A stretch of 64,000 nt of DNA from Morganella morganii (GCF_019402645.1 NZ_VKKS01000001.1:3443207-3507206); one strand, 5' to 3'; positions 45,638 to 55,724 are shown, counted from the stretch's first letter. The notes: a model not told the origin generated them from the letters alone. Program-made: numbers and translations.

Positions 45638-46015
45638 CTAACCGCTTAGCACGGCCGGTGCGATAATCTGCACGAAAAGCACCGCTAAATAGGTCAAGAC
45701 CAGTGGTGCAACTGCCGCTTTAAACACTCCTAAAGCAATCATCAGTATCGCTATCGCGAAGATAACTTTAAACCCTTCCCCTGCCACAAAAAACCATGCA
45801 ATCCGGTACGACTGCAGTTCCTCATGCGCTTTCTGCCGGTTACTGATCAGCAAAAAAATCGCATTCGGTATCCATGCGGCAACTCCCCCGGCCAGCGCGG
45901 AAGCACCCCATTCGATACTTTTTATGCAAAAAAGCGCACTAAGAACAACAAACGTCATAAACTGCAAAAACAACAGTTTTTTGGTCAATTTTCCGTTGAA
46001 AAGGGAGACAGACAT
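45638..46015 (-). CDS. atpI: ATP synthase subunit I (assembly factor)
   Basis: Small hydrophobic protein that helps assemble the c-ring. 125 residues from the ATG at 46015 (MSVSLFNGKLTKKLL); E. coli AtpI is 126. Four membrane segments, e.g. FLQFMTFVVLSALFCIKSIE and LVLTYLAVLFVQIIAPAVL. Ribosome site GGAG lies 13 bases upstream, a weak spacing that matches its known low expression. First gene of the operon. Confidence 0.95.
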   Translation of the reverse strand: MSVSLFNGKLTKKLLFLQFMTFVVLSALFCIKSIEWGASALAGGVAAWIPNAIFLLISNRQKAHEELQSYRIAWFFVAGEGFKVIFAIAILMIALGVFKAAVAPLVLTYLAVLFVQIIAPAVLSG

Positions 46016-46619
46016 GACATTTAGTTTCTCCGTGTGCACCTTCCGGGGTCAGGCTTACTGAATGATGTATAAAACTGCCTTTGAGCGAGAGTGTCAAGAG
46101 ACAAAAACGAGCAAATTATACGGGCAGCCAGATTGTTTTCAATCAATAAGTAGCGAAAAAGTGAATAAAAATTTAATTTCTTTGCCGCCACCACAAATCG
46201 TACAAAAAATAGAGTCTACCCTACCTCGGAATACGACGTGCAACTCATTTCTGAAACGTGACAAAAATCACATAACATAAAATACATTAGTTGAATTAAC
46301 ATTTTATAGCGATCAACAGCTGTAAAAATAGCAATATTAATCAACAAGTTAATCAAAAAAAATAAATATTTAATTGATATTTACAGATAAATTTTAAATA
46401 AAATAAATAATTTTGAAATAATACGTTATCGGTAAAAACGATCCGGTATGAAATTTTTCGCAGATAAACTTACCAGAAAGTAACCAATCAGGGGTTGTCA
46501 CTTTGTAACGGCTCCGTTACGCATTTTATTTTTGTCTCCGGCAAAACAAAGGGACGGTGCAGAAAATGCGCTGACTCCGTCCCCTTAAAAATATTTCTGT
46601 TTTTTGACGTACAGCAAAC
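46016..46619. other. AT-rich promoter region of the atp operon
   Basis: 604 bases without a supported gene. It is markedly AT-rich from 46100 to 46450 and should contain the promoters of atpI and the rest of the atp operon. The left-facing rsmG terminator hairpin lies at 46549-46585. Confidence 0.6.
46549..46585 (-). terminator. Terminator downstream of rsmG
   Basis: AAGGGACGG pairs with CCGTCCCCTT with further pairing inside (GCAG/CTG); the leftward strand continues TTTGTTTTG. About 35 bases beyond the rsmG stop. Confidence 0.78.
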
Positions 46620-47246
46620 TCAATTTGCTTTAAGAATTACCAGATGACGCTGTTCATCAAGTTGCGGCACGACCAGTTTTTCAACACTGACGAGAGAAAT
46701 ACCCTCCGGTAACCGTGTCAGTTCCTCTTCCGGCACACTGCCTTTCAGTGCAAAAAAGCGTCCGGTTCCGGGTAACGGCAGGTGGTGACACCAACTGAGC
46801 ATATCATCCAGTGATGCAAATGCACGACTGATAACCCCATCAAATGGTTCACCCTGATACGCTTCCACGCGGCTCTGAACCGGTTCGATGTTTGTCAGCC
46901 CCAGTTCATGCTGAACCTGCTTCAGGAAGCGTACACGCTTGCCCAGGCTGTCCAGAAGGACAAAGTGAGACTCCGGGCGGACTATCGCCAGCGGCACACC
47001 GGGAAGCCCGGGACCGGTGCCGACATCAATAAACCGGTTGCCGGTCAGGTGCGGCTCCACCACAATGCTGTCCATGATATGGCGCACCAGCATCTGTTCC
47101 GGCTGGCGGACAGAGGTCAGGTTATAGGCTTTGTTCCATTTGTGGAGCATCTCCACATAGCCGGTCAGTTGCTGTTTCTGCTGCCCGGTCAGCCGGATAT
47201 CCGCACTGCGCAGCAGCGCGGAAAGTTGTTGCTGTAAATCACTCAT
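46620..47246 (-). CDS. rsmG: 16S rRNA (guanine(527)-N7)-methyltransferase
   Basis: SAM-dependent methylation of G527 in 16S rRNA. 208 residues. SAM-binding motif [20 protein letters not shown] near 70, [19 protein letters not shown], and [16 protein letters not shown]. Also called gidB; starts three bases after mnmG, as in E. coli. Confidence 0.97.
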   Translation of the reverse strand: MSDLQQQLSALLRSADIRLTGQQKQQLTGYVEMLHKWNKAYNLTSVRQPEQMLVRHIMDSIVVEPHLTGNRFIDVGTGPGLPGVPLAIVRPESHFVLLDSLGKRVRFLKQVQHELGLTNIEPVQSRVEAYQGEPFDGVISRAFASLDDMLSWCHHLPLPGTGRFFALKGSVPEEELTRLPEGISLVSVEKLVVPQLDEQRHLVILKAN

Positions 47247-47249
47247 CCG

Positions 47250-49139
47250 TTATGCACTCCGGCGCAGAAGGCCCTGTTTTTTCAGCCAGACCAGCAGAAT
47301 CGAAATTGCGGCTGGTGTGATACCGGAGATCCGCGATGCCTGTCCGATCGATGTCGGTTTGTGGTCGTTCAGTTTTGCCACCACTTCGTTGGAAAGCCCG
47401 GTCACTTGTTTGTAATCGAGATCAACCGGCAGCGCGGCGTTCTCATTACGCAGCTGACGCTGAATTTCATCCTGCTGGCGGGAGATATAACCTTCGTATT
47501 TCACCTGGATTTCGACCTGCTGTGCTGCTGCCGGTGAATCAACACCCGGTGCGAAATCAGTCAGGGTCATCAGGCGGTTATAGTCCATTTCAGGACGGCG
47601 CAGAAGATCTTCTCCGGTCGCCTCTTTCGAAAGAGGTGTGTTCAGGATCGCGTTGATCTCTTTCACGCTTTCAGACTGCGGGTGTACACGGATATCTCTC
47701 AGGCGCTGACGCTCTTTCTCGATCAGCTCCATTTTTTCACTGAAGTGTGCCCAGCGGGCATCATCCACCAGACCCAGTTCACGGCCGGTTTCTGTCAGGC
47801 GGGCATCCGCGTTGTCTTCACGCAGCATCAGGCGGTATTCCGCCCGTGAGGTAAACATCCGGTACGGTTCTTTGGTACCAAGTGTACACAGGTCATCCAC
47901 CAGCACACCGATATAAGCCTGATCACGGCGCGGGAACCAGCCTTCCTGATCAGCAGAATAACGGGCGGCGTTCAGACCAGCCAGCAGACCCTGGGCAGCA
48001 GCTTCCTCATAACCGGTAGTGCCGTTGATTTGTCCGGCAAAGAACAGGCCGTGCAGGTATTTGCTTTCCAGTGTCTGTTTCAGGTCGTGCGGGTCAAAGA
48101 AATCGTATTCGATGGCATAACCCGGACGCATAATCCGTGCATTTTCCATGCCTTTCATCGAGTGAACAATCTGCATCTGTACATCAAACGGTAAGCTGGT
48201 GGAGATACCGTTCGGGTAAATCTCATTACTGGTCAGCCCTTCCGGCTCCAGGAAGATCTGATGCTGATTACGATCCGCAAAGCGCATCACTTTATCTTCA
48301 ATGGACGGACAGTAACGCGGGCCGATCCCTTCGATCACACCGGCATACATCGGACTGCGATCGAGGTTATTACGGATCACTTCATGGGTTTTTTCATTGG
48401 TGTATGTGATATGGCACGGCATCTGTTCAGGATGCTCATCCGCACTGCCCATGAAGGAGAATACCGGCATCGGGTTATCACCAAACTGTGGTGTCAGCTG
48501 AGCAAAATCGATAGTCCTTGCGTCAATGCGCGGCGGAGTCCCTGTTTTCAGACGACCGACCCGCAGAGGCAATTCCCGCAGACGGTGTGACAGAGAGACT
48601 GACGGCGGATCACCGGCACGGCCGCCGCTGTAGTTTTCCAGTCCGATATGAATTTTACCGTCCAGGAACGTCCCGACTGTCAGTACAACCGATTTGGCTC
48701 TGAATTTCAGTCCCATACGGGTCACTGCACCGGTAACGGTATCATTTTCAACGATAAGGTCTTCAACCGGCTGCTGAAAAATCATCAGGTTAGGCTGGTT
48801 TTCCAGTGCGGTGCGTACTGCCAGACGGTAAAGCACACGGTCAGCCTGGGCACGGGTGGCATGTACTGCCGGCCCTTTGCTGGCATTCAGGGTTCTGAAC
48901 TGAATACCTGCACGGTCAGTGGCATGTGCCATTAATCCGCCGAGTGCATCGATCTCTTTAACCAGATGTCCTTTACCGATCCCACCGATAGCAGGGTTGC
49001 AGGACATCTGACCCAGAGTGTCGATATTGTGAGTCAGTAAAAGTGTTTGACGGCCCATACGTGCCGCTGCCATTGCAGCTTCAGTACCGGCGTGGCCACC
49101 GCCGATAACAATGACGTCAAAATGATCCGGATAAAACAT
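47250..49139 (-). CDS. mnmG: tRNA uridine-5-carboxymethylaminomethyl(34) synthesis enzyme MnmG
   Basis: FAD-dependent partner of MnmE in wobble uridine modification. 629 residues as in E. coli. FAD dinucleotide motif [20 protein letters not shown] at the N-terminus, [20 protein letters not shown] with the conserved cysteine, [13 protein letters not shown] and the C-terminal [17 protein letters not shown]. Old name gidA; borders oriC. Confidence 0.98.
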   Translation of the reverse strand: MFYPDHFDVIVIGGGHAGTEAAMAAARMGRQTLLLTHNIDTLGQMSCNPAIGGIGKGHLVKEIDALGGLMAHATDRAGIQFRTLNASKGPAVHATRAQADRVLYRLAVRTALENQPNLMIFQQPVEDLIVENDTVTGAVTRMGLKFRAKSVVLTVGTFLDGKIHIGLENYSGGRAGDPPSVSLSHRLRELPLRVGRLKTGTPPRIDARTIDFAQLTPQFGDNPMPVFSFMGSADEHPEQMPCHITYTNEKTHEVIRNNLDRSPMYAGVIEGIGPRYCPSIEDKVMRFADRNQHQIFLEPEGLTSNEIYPNGISTSLPFDVQMQIVHSMKGMENARIMRPGYAIEYDFFDPHDLKQTLESKYLHGLFFAGQINGTTGYEEAAAQGLLAGLNAARYSADQEGWFPRRDQAYIGVLVDDLCTLGTKEPYRMFTSRAEYRLMLREDNADARLTETGRELGLVDDARWAHFSEKMELIEKERQRLRDIRVHPQSESVKEINAILNTPLSKEATGEDLLRRPEMDYNRLMTLTDFAPGVDSPAAAQQVEIQVKYEGYISRQQDEIQRQLRNENAALPVDLDYKQVTGLSNEVVAKLNDHKPTSIGQASRISGITPAAISILLVWLKKQGLLRRSA

Positions 49140-49297
49140 GTTAAACCTTCATTACAAAATGCAGTAGCGCATCGGGGGAGAGAATATAACTCAACTCTTG
49201 CCGTCTGACCATGAGCGGTAAAGACGCAGGTAATTATATAAAGATCTTTTTATTTAAAGATCTCTTTATTAGATCTTTTATTAGGATCGCGATCCTC

Positions 49298-49306
49298 TGT
49301 GGATAA
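49298..49306 (+). promoter_or_regulatory. DnaA box R1 in oriC
   Basis: TGTGGATAA, the consensus high-affinity box, directly right of the 13-mers with the same spacing as in E. coli. Confidence 0.92.
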
Positions 49307-49403
49307 GTGTGAAATCCCCATAAAGATCATAAAACTGTAAAGGATCATTTCCTGTGAAGTACCGTTGATCCTGTTCCGTATAAGCTGGGATCAAAACGGG
49401 TAC

Positions 49404-49412
49404 TTATTCACA
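49404..49412 (+). promoter_or_regulatory. DnaA box R2-like in oriC
   Basis: TTATTCACA; E. coli R2 is TTATACACA, so this copy differs at one base. Confidence 0.8.
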
Positions 49413-49477
49413 GGGTCTGACGGAGAGTGATCTTATACAGTGAATAACTACGGGTTGATCGCGTGTTGATCCCAGAG

Positions 49478-49486
49478 TTATCCACA
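49478..49486 (+). promoter_or_regulatory. DnaA box R4 in oriC
   Basis: TTATCCACA, consensus box in the inverted orientation at the right edge of oriC, as in E. coli. Confidence 0.92.
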
Positions 49487-49511
49487 GTTGATTGCTGTTT
49501 TTATCAGCAAA

Positions 49512-49955
49512 TCAGAGTAAATTTTTCCATTCTTCGATCCAGATCTCAGCCGGATCTTCAGGAATCTCGTGTTTCTGAATATCTATTTCGAGTGATTGAC
49601 CGATTTTTTTCGCACCCAAAGAGGTGAGCAGGGTATCCAGTGTACGGACAGCACCACAGAAGGTGTCGTATTCACTGCTGCCGATCCCGATAGCACCGTA
49701 ACGGACAGTACTGAGATCAGGCTGCTGCTCACGCAGTGCATCGGCAAACGACTGTATATTTTCGGGGAGATCACCGGCACCGTGTGTGGAGGTGACAATT
49801 AACCAGATACTGTTCTGCTGCGGCACCGCGTCCGCTTCCGGCCCGTGCTGCACATCTGTGGTAAAACCGGCATTTTCCAGGATTTCAGCAACATGCTCAG
49901 CAACGTATTCTGCGCTGCCCATGGTACTGCCTGTAATGAGAGTAACTGTTGTCAT
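49512..49955 (-). CDS. mioC: Flavodoxin-like protein MioC
   Basis: FMN protein (147 residues) with the flavodoxin phosphate loop TLITGSTMGSAEYVAEHVAE and the STHGAGDLPENIQSF and GIGSSEYDTFCGAVRTLD segments. In E. coli it supports biotin synthase electron transfer; transcription runs through oriC here too. A DnaA box lies in its promoter at 50014. Confidence 0.95.
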   Translation of the reverse strand: MTTVTLITGSTMGSAEYVAEHVAEILENAGFTTDVQHGPEADAVPQQNSIWLIVTSTHGAGDLPENIQSFADALREQQPDLSTVRYGAIGIGSSEYDTFCGAVRTLDTLLTSLGAKKIGQSLEIDIQKHEIPEDPAEIWIEEWKNLL

Positions 49956-50013
49956 GGTGATCCCCTGCTGTAAAGAGCCGCTATTGTACTCTGTGAAACA
50001 GCTGGGATCTACC

Positions 50014-50022
50014 TGTGGATAA
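50014..50022 (+). promoter_or_regulatory. DnaA box upstream of mioC
   Basis: TGTGGATAA about 60 bases upstream of the mioC start. E. coli has an equivalent DnaA box that represses the mioC promoter. Confidence 0.8.
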
Positions 50023-50043
50023 TGTGGTTATAAGAATTTTTTA

Positions 50044-50505
50044 TTACGGGCGGATCGTCCGTATGATCGGGTTTTGTAAGGAGATCAGGGTTTCAGTGGA
50101 CTGTATCTCATCAATACTCTGGATCTTGTTGATAAGTACGTCCTGCAAAGATTCTATTGTTTTGCACATCACCTTTATAAAGATGCTGTACTGCCCGGTG
50201 GTGTAATAGACTTCCACCACTTCATCAAGTTTATCGAGTTTCTTGAGGGCGGCAGGGTAATCTTTGGCGCTTTTCAGGATGATGCCGATAAAGCAGGTCA
50301 CATCAAACCCCAGCTGTTTTTCACTGATATCCACCCGGGTGCCGGTGATGATACCTGCCTGTTTCATTTTCTCGACCCTGACATGAATCGTGCCGGGACT
50401 GACAGCAAATTTTTTCGCTAATTCTGCATAAGGTGTGCGGGCATTCGCCATTAAAGCGTGAAGTATGTCACGGTCCAGATTGTCGATCTGATAAATTTCG
50501 GCCAT
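50044..50505 (-). CDS. asnC: Asparagine-responsive regulator AsnC
   Basis: Lrp/AsnC-family activator of asnA. 153 residues: N-terminal winged helix (IDNLDRDILHALMANARTPY, AELAKKFAVSPGTIHVRVEK) and a C-terminal RAM effector domain (GFDVTCFIGIILKSAKDYP; VVEVYYTTGQYSIFIKV). Divergent from asnA with a large palindrome between. Confidence 0.97.
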   Translation of the reverse strand: MAEIYQIDNLDRDILHALMANARTPYAELAKKFAVSPGTIHVRVEKMKQAGIITGTRVDISEKQLGFDVTCFIGIILKSAKDYPAALKKLDKLDEVVEVYYTTGQYSIFIKVMCKTIESLQDVLINKIQSIDEIQSTETLISLQNPIIRTIRP

Positions 50506-50526
50506 TTTATGCCCCTTAAATTAACG

Positions 50527-50560
50527 AAAATTCATTTTTAGTATCATAAAAATGAATTTT
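50527..50560. promoter_or_regulatory. Perfect 14+6+14 inverted repeat between asnC and asnA
   Basis: AAAATTCATTTTTA and its exact complement TAAAAATGAATTTT flank GTATCA. It lies 22 bases before the asnC start and about 110 before asnA, the expected place for AsnC binding (autoregulation and asnA activation). Also able to form a hairpin. Confidence 0.78.
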
Positions 50561-50668
50561 ATAAATAGCAAAGGGTATTTTTGCTAAAGGATATTGAATT
50601 TATACCCCATTCTGTTGCTTAATCTATTTCACAGGCAATACATGTTCCGCATATCAAGGATTATTATC

Positions 50669-51661
50669 ATGGAAAAATCATTCATCCGACAGCAGCAGCA
50701 AATCAGCTTCGTGAAGTCATATTTCTCACGTCTGCTGGAAAAACAACTGGGTCTTATTGAAGTCCAGGGGCCAATCTTAAGCCGCGTGGGTGATGGTACT
50801 CAGGATAATTTATCCGGCAGCGAGAAAGCGGTTCAGGTGAAAGTTAAATCATTGCCGGGCTCAACCTTTGAAGTCGTGCATTCACTGGCTAAATGGAAAC
50901 GCAAAACCTTAGGGCGTTTTGATTTTCAGCCGGGTCAGGGACTGTACACCGACATGAAAGCGTTGCGTCCTGATGAGGATCGCTTAACCCCAATCCATTC
51001 TGTCTATGTTGATCAGTGGGACTGGGAAAAAGTGATGGCAGATGAGGAGCGCGCGCTTCCTTATCTGAAGCAGACAGTGAGTAAAATATATCAGACAATA
51101 AAAGAAACAGAACTTGCAGTAAGTAAGGAATTTGGTCTGACACCGTTCCTGCCGGACCAAATTCATTTTATTCACTCTGAAGAGCTGCTTGCCCGCTACC
51201 CGGACCTGGATGCCAAAGGCCGTGAGCGCGCCATCGCGAAAGAACTGGGTGCCGTATTCTTAATCGGCATCGGCGGTAAATTATCTCATGGTGAGTATCA
51301 TGATGTCCGCGCACCGGATTATGATGACTGGACCACTGAGAACAGTGACGGTTACAAAGGGCTGAACGGGGATATCCTCGTGTGGAACCCGGTTTTGCAG
51401 GATGCGTTTGAGTTATCCTCAATGGGGATCCGTGTTGACCCGGTCACCCTGGCGCGTCAGCTGGATTTGACCGGTCAGCAGGTACGGATGGAACTGGACT
51501 GGCACAAATCGCTGGCAGCCGGTGAAATGCCGCAGACTATCGGTGGCGGGATCGGCCAGTCACGTCTGGTGATGTTACTGCTCCAGCGCAGCCATATCGG
51601 GCAGGTGCAGTGCAGTGTCTGGGCACCGGAAGTGCGCGAAAGCACCACGGGGATGCTGTAA
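50669..51661 (+). CDS. asnA: Aspartate-ammonia ligase (asparagine synthetase A)
   Basis: ATP- and ammonia-dependent asparagine synthesis. 330 residues from the ATG at 50669 ([20 protein letters not shown]), preceded by AAGGATT, equal in length to E. coli AsnA. Class II aaRS-like fold with [43 protein letters not shown] and [15 protein letters not shown]. Confidence 0.98.
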   Translation: MEKSFIRQQQQISFVKSYFSRLLEKQLGLIEVQGPILSRVGDGTQDNLSGSEKAVQVKVKSLPGSTFEVVHSLAKWKRKTLGRFDFQPGQGLYTDMKALRPDEDRLTPIHSVYVDQWDWEKVMADEERALPYLKQTVSKIYQTIKETELAVSKEFGLTPFLPDQIHFIHSEELLARYPDLDAKGRERAIAKELGAVFLIGIGGKLSHGEYHDVRAPDYDDWTTENSDGYKGLNGDILVWNPVLQDAFELSSMGIRVDPVTLARQLDLTGQQVRMELDWHKSLAAGEMPQTIGGGIGQSRLVMLLLQRSHIGQVQCSVWAPEVRESTTGML

Positions 51662-51689
51662 CACTTTTCTGTACGGTGAGCCCGGTGGC

Positions 51690-53144
51690 TCACCGCCTGA
51701 AACGGCGCAGCAGACGATTTTTTAAGCCGGTATCAAAACGCCAGATGTGATCAAAAATCCGCATGATACCGGGCTTTCCGTAATGGGACAGGGCTACCGC
51801 ATGGAAGCGGTGTTTTCCCTGTTGCTGCGAGCGTTTAACCTGCTTCACCACCTCATCCGGCAGCCGCTGGGCAATAAAGTCAGATATCACCACCACATCC
51901 GCATCACGCCACTGCGGGGTTTCCAGCCGTTTTGCGGCTTCAGTCAGACAGGACGCCAGGTCCGTTCCGCCTTTAAAACTCTGAAGCAGAAAGCGGGTCA
52001 TCTGTTCTATACCGTCCGGGCCGAGAAAGTCGTAATGCACCTGTTCGGTGGAAAAAAGCATGACATGGCACTGCCGGTTATCCGCCATAGCAATTTTGAC
52101 CAGTGCAAGACAAAACGCTTTGGCGCAGCGCTCATTAAAACCGCCCATGGAGCCGGAGGTATCGATACAGATAATGAAGGGGCCGCGCGGCTGTTTTTCA
52201 TCCTGATGATGCACGACCTGTCGCATAACCCGGCGTTCCTGCCAGTGATCGCCCTGTAACCGGTAGGTATACAGCTGTTTCTCAGCCATTTTCCGGTAAA
52301 ACTCCAGTTCCAGACCGCTGATACCGAGTAACGCCAGTTCTGCGGGCAGAAGACGCAGCACATCATCACTCAGCCCGACTCCGCTGACCTCTTCCGGGGT
52401 CTGATCCGGCACCAGTTCGGTAATGATGACCGGCTCTGTCACCGCACTGTCCTGAGGGACGGATTTTGCCGTCTGGCTGCGCCCCAGCAGTGAGGCCAGT
52501 TTTTCCAGTTCCGGCTGGGATTTTAAAAACTCACTGTAACACAGCAGGAGATCGTCCGCCGATCCGGAGGATTTCAGTGATCCTTTGGTCAGATCCCATA
52601 ATTTCCCTGAAGCCTGTTCATTTTCGCTGATGAGCGGATCAAGATTGCCGCTCAGCGCCAGATGTTGCTGAAGTTCGGCGAGGAGTTGTTCTTTCTCCTG
52701 CTCAAGAATCTCTTTGTGATAGGCGGTGACCTGTAAAATCAGGCTGATGCGCCAGCGCTGATTGAATAATATCTGATGGGAGGTGGTTTCCTGCTCATCT
52801 CTGTGCAGGCGGTATGCTTCCGGAGAGAACGGTGAGTTTATATCCTCCAGTGCTTTGAGGATTTCCGGCAGCAGACGGTAAAATTCAGTCCGGTCTGCGG
52901 CGGTGCTCTGCTGGTAAAGACGGAATTCATCTGCCAGTGCCGCCGGAACCAGGGCCTCTTTCACCCGTTCTTCCAGTGATTTCCGCCATGACGGTAAATC
53001 GGTCAGTACTGCCCGGCGTAATCGCGGATGTTTTTCAAAAAACCAGGCCAGCTGCGGGGCAGCCAGCAGTGTCAGCAGGATCTCTTCAATGAGTTCCCCT
53101 TCATTTACTGCCAGCGCCAAATCCAGTGCCGAAAGACTTAACAC
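51690..53144 (-). CDS. viaA: ATPase RavA stimulator ViaA (VWA-domain protein)
   Basis: Partner of the MoxR ATPase RavA. 484 residues. The C-terminal von Willebrand A domain has the metal-binding MIDAS motif ICIDTSGSMGGFNERCAKAF (near 325), with GGTDLASCL and VVISDFIAQRLPDEVV; it ends in RLLRRFRR. The N-terminal 300 residues are helical. Its start overlaps the end of ravA by seven bases. Confidence 0.95.
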   Translation of the reverse strand: MLSLSALDLALAVNEGELIEEILLTLLAAPQLAWFFEKHPRLRRAVLTDLPSWRKSLEERVKEALVPAALADEFRLYQQSTAADRTEFYRLLPEILKALEDINSPFSPEAYRLHRDEQETTSHQILFNQRWRISLILQVTAYHKEILEQEKEQLLAELQQHLALSGNLDPLISENEQASGKLWDLTKGSLKSSGSADDLLLCYSEFLKSQPELEKLASLLGRSQTAKSVPQDSAVTEPVIITELVPDQTPEEVSGVGLSDDVLRLLPAELALLGISGLELEFYRKMAEKQLYTYRLQGDHWQERRVMRQVVHHQDEKQPRGPFIICIDTSGSMGGFNERCAKAFCLALVKIAMADNRQCHVMLFSTEQVHYDFLGPDGIEQMTRFLLQSFKGGTDLASCLTEAAKRLETPQWRDADVVVISDFIAQRLPDEVVKQVKRSQQQGKHRFHAVALSHYGKPGIMRIFDHIWRFDTGLKNRLLRRFRR

Positions 53145-54649
53145 GGGGTGCTGCTCATTTGCTGAGTCAGTTTATCGAGGCGTTCTGTCACCGGCAGGAA
53201 GCTTTCCTCTATCTGCGCAATCCAGTCATCACTGACAAACAGTGCGGGCTGATGCTGTGCAAACAGCTGACGCTGCTGTACCAGCGTCTGACGAATCGCA
53301 GAAAGCTTATCCAGCCAGATTTGCGTTTGTGCCTCTGTCATCCGGCTATCGGTATCTGCCGGGAACAGCGTACTGCTGCGCAGACTGACATCACGCAACT
53401 CCAGCAGACCGTTATCATTCACTGCGGCGGAAACGGACTGGGTAAACCCGATACCGTTGAGTTTTGCCGCAATGTGTTCTCCTTTATCAAAGAAGGTATC
53501 AAACGCATTGCGTTCAATAGTCACATAGGTGACTGTCATATCATGTAATGTCAGGGGATTATGCAAAAAGAGGGTAACCGGACCGGGCGGCAGGGTCTCC
53601 GGCAGCGCATAGCTGACTTTACGCCCGAAGCGGGCACTGCTGCGGATAACACTGAAGGCATCCTTCTGTTGCCGGGTCTGCGTTTCCAGTATCCACTCCT
53701 GATAGTATTTTTCCAGCTTCAGCAACAGGCCGCGCTGCTGATAGGCCTGCTCGCACATCAGTTGTGTCAGCAGCTGCGGAACGGATTTCAGTGACGCGGA
53801 ATCATGCCACAGGCAATCTTTCAGCAAAATCAGGTCAAGAGGTGTGATACTGCTGTTTTCATTGAAAAACGCGCTGGCCTGTAACAGCCGCAGTGCTTTT
53901 TTCCAGCGCCGGTCTGAGATATACGGTGCATTATCCAGCCGCTCAATCTGCTGGCGCAGCTGATAAATCAGTTCAAATATCTGATCAGTCAGCACAACAC
54001 GGTCAATCTCCTTCTGCCATTGATGATATTCCTCATCCGTTACCTGCAAATGCGCGGGGATCTGTTCATCCGATGCGCCCGGTGTGCTGATGAGCATGGC
54101 GCGGAAGCTCTGTTTTTCCTGTAGTTTATCCAGCCATAAGCGGATCAGCATCCGGTCATAGAGGGCTTCCAGGCTGCTGTCGTTGTCCGGCAGTTCGTTG
54201 GAGGCAGCCACCAGCAACCGCATCGGGATAGCACTTTCGCTGTTGCCGTTGCGGTATTTGCGTTCGTTAATTGAGGTCAGCAGAGTATTGAGGATCGCGG
54301 GACCTGCTTTCCATATTTCGTCGAGAAACACGATTTCCGCATCCGGCAGATATCCCTGTGTGATGCGCTGATATTTCCCTTCATCTTTCAGTGCCTGAAT
54401 GGAGAGCGGGCCGAAGATCTCCTCCGGAGTGGAGAAGCGGGTCATCAGATACTCAAAAGCACGGGCATCACTGAAAATCAGTTTCATGCGCCGTGCAATC
54501 ATACTTTTGGCGATCCCCGGCGGGCCGAGCAAAAAAACACTTTCCCCGCTGAGTGTAGCCAGTAAGCAGAGCCGGATGGCGTGCTGCCGTTCATACAGCC
54601 CGGATTCCAGGTGGCGGCTCAGCCGGGCAATACGTTCAGAACGTTGCAT
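53138..54649 (-). CDS. ravA: MoxR-family AAA+ ATPase RavA
   Basis: Stress-linked ATPase that in E. coli forms a cage with the inducible lysine decarboxylase LdcI. 503 residues. Walker A LLGPPGIAKSMIARRMKLIF near 37, Walker B IVFLDEIWKAGPAILNTLLT and sensor 1 LLVAASNELPDNDSSLEALY. The discontinuous triple-helical and LARA-type C-terminal parts follow. Operon with viaA. Confidence 0.95.
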   Translation of the reverse strand: MQRSERIARLSRHLESGLYERQHAIRLCLLATLSGESVFLLGPPGIAKSMIARRMKLIFSDARAFEYLMTRFSTPEEIFGPLSIQALKDEGKYQRITQGYLPDAEIVFLDEIWKAGPAILNTLLTSINERKYRNGNSESAIPMRLLVAASNELPDNDSSLEALYDRMLIRLWLDKLQEKQSFRAMLISTPGASDEQIPAHLQVTDEEYHQWQKEIDRVVLTDQIFELIYQLRQQIERLDNAPYISDRRWKKALRLLQASAFFNENSSITPLDLILLKDCLWHDSASLKSVPQLLTQLMCEQAYQQRGLLLKLEKYYQEWILETQTRQQKDAFSVIRSSARFGRKVSYALPETLPPGPVTLFLHNPLTLHDMTVTYVTIERNAFDTFFDKGEHIAAKLNGIGFTQSVSAAVNDNGLLELRDVSLRSSTLFPADTDSRMTEAQTQIWLDKLSAIRQTLVQQRQLFAQHQPALFVSDDWIAQIEESFLPVTERLDKLTQQMSSTPC

Positions 54650-54793
54650 GGGACTCCCGTGAATTTACTGATGCAGTTTCTGCGTTTATAAACTGAAAAA
54701 GCTACCGCGTTTACTGCATAAAATCACGTTTCTTCTGCTTTCTGCGCAAATAGTGATAAAAAACCCCGGAATACCGGCCGGCGATTCTGCTAA

Positions 54794-55369
54794 TCAGTCA
54801 AACCGGACATCAATCACCTGATAGAAACTGTTTTTGGTATCCGAGATTTCCCATACCCCGTAAATGATCTGCGAGCCTTTACGTTCAGGGACATAACACT
54901 GATGTATAATTATTTCTGTCGGCATCTGATTTTTTCCGTTATAGGTACAGAAAGGATCTAATTCAAATGATGACCGTGTCAGTGGCGCATTAAGATCCCA
55001 GTCCTGCTTTGTTATGTAGTACCGCCAGTTACGGGTTTTGTGGGTGGCGGTATTATTCCAGGTAAACAGCGTTGGTCCGGGTTTTATTTGTGTCTGATGC
55101 CAGTTATCACCGGGGGCATCGAGCGGCAGAAAACGCTCAATACCCCCACTGGCAAGCTGGCCGTCCGGCGGATAAGGACCTTCAGGGTATCCGGACAATG
55201 CTTCAATACTTTGCGGTTCCCATTGTGCGGAACCACACATCTGAGCAGGATTTTTACCCGCCCGGCAGTTTGCTGCCCGTGAAGCAGGCTCAGTGATATA
55301 GCCGTGAGAGAAAGCCTGTGAGGCCAGTAAACAGGAAAGAGTAAAAGCGAATACAGTTTTTTTCATCAT
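54794..55369 (-). CDS. AA10 lytic polysaccharide monooxygenase (chitin-binding protein)
   Basis: Copper enzyme that cleaves chitin or cellulose oxidatively. 191 residues from the first ATG of the ATGATG pair at 55369, with GGAG eight bases before it. Signal peptide of about 21 residues ends ASQAFS and the mature protein begins HGYITEPASRAANC; the N-terminal histidine is the first half of the copper histidine brace. The second histidine is in TWNNTATHKTRNWRYYITK, and the axial aromatic is in NSFYQVIDVRFD. No extra carbohydrate-binding module. The four cysteines match CBP21-type disulfides. Placed between ravA and the rbs operon, where E. coli has kup. Confidence 0.93.
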   Translation of the reverse strand: MMKKTVFAFTLSCLLASQAFSHGYITEPASRAANCRAGKNPAQMCGSAQWEPQSIEALSGYPEGPYPPDGQLASGGIERFLPLDAPGDNWHQTQIKPGPTLFTWNNTATHKTRNWRYYITKQDWDLNAPLTRSSFELDPFCTYNGKNQMPTEIIIHQCYVPERKGSQIIYGVWEISDTKNSFYQVIDVRFD

Positions 55370-55405
55370 AAGAAGATCTCCGGTATGAGGGGGAAAAATC
55401 AACAT

Positions 55406-55724
55406 AACAACATCCGGTGACGTTCTGCGATGCTATAACGTATTAGTGGTGTAATGATTTTATAAAGAATCTGCCGGTCATGGAGTATTCAGGTGGTGAA
55501 TGTGTGGTTTCAGCGGATAAACCGCCGGATTTCCGGGATACTAACCCGGTTATTTAATTGAATCCATTCAGCTATAACTCATTCAATCAGTTAGCTTTTT
55601 TATTTAACATATTCGTAAGCGAAACGTTTCGATCATCATCACATTTTTTATGGATGAACATTGAGTTTTCCCGTATTTTTCCTACCATAGCTTAAAAGCG
55701 AAACGTTTCGCTCAGGAGGGTTTT
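55406..55724. promoter_or_regulatory. Promoter and RbsR operators of the ribose operon
   Basis: Two near-identical palindromes: AGCGAAACGTTTCGAT (55618-55633) and the perfect AGCGAAACGTTTCGCT (55697-55712), both in the LacI/RbsR style with central CG. Between them a promoter can be read: TTGAGT (about 55662) and TACCAT, 16 bases apart. The second operator covers the transcription start, and AGGAGGG before rbsD is a strong ribosome site. The first 150 bases hold nothing else I recognise. Confidence 0.82.

Larger units (their letters stand above)
49243..49486. other. Chromosomal replication origin oriC
   Basis: The 244-base core matches the E. coli oriC layout. Three 13-mers each begin GATCT (49243-49255, 49259-49271, 49272-49284) in the duplex-unwinding region. 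Then come DnaA boxes R1 TGTGGATAA (49298-49306), R2-like TTATTCACA (49404-49412) and R4 TTATCCACA (49478-49486), with many GATC sites between for Dam/SeqA control and GGGATC clusters of the I/tau type. It sits between mnmG and mioC with both genes reading left, as in E. coli. Confidence 0.95.
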
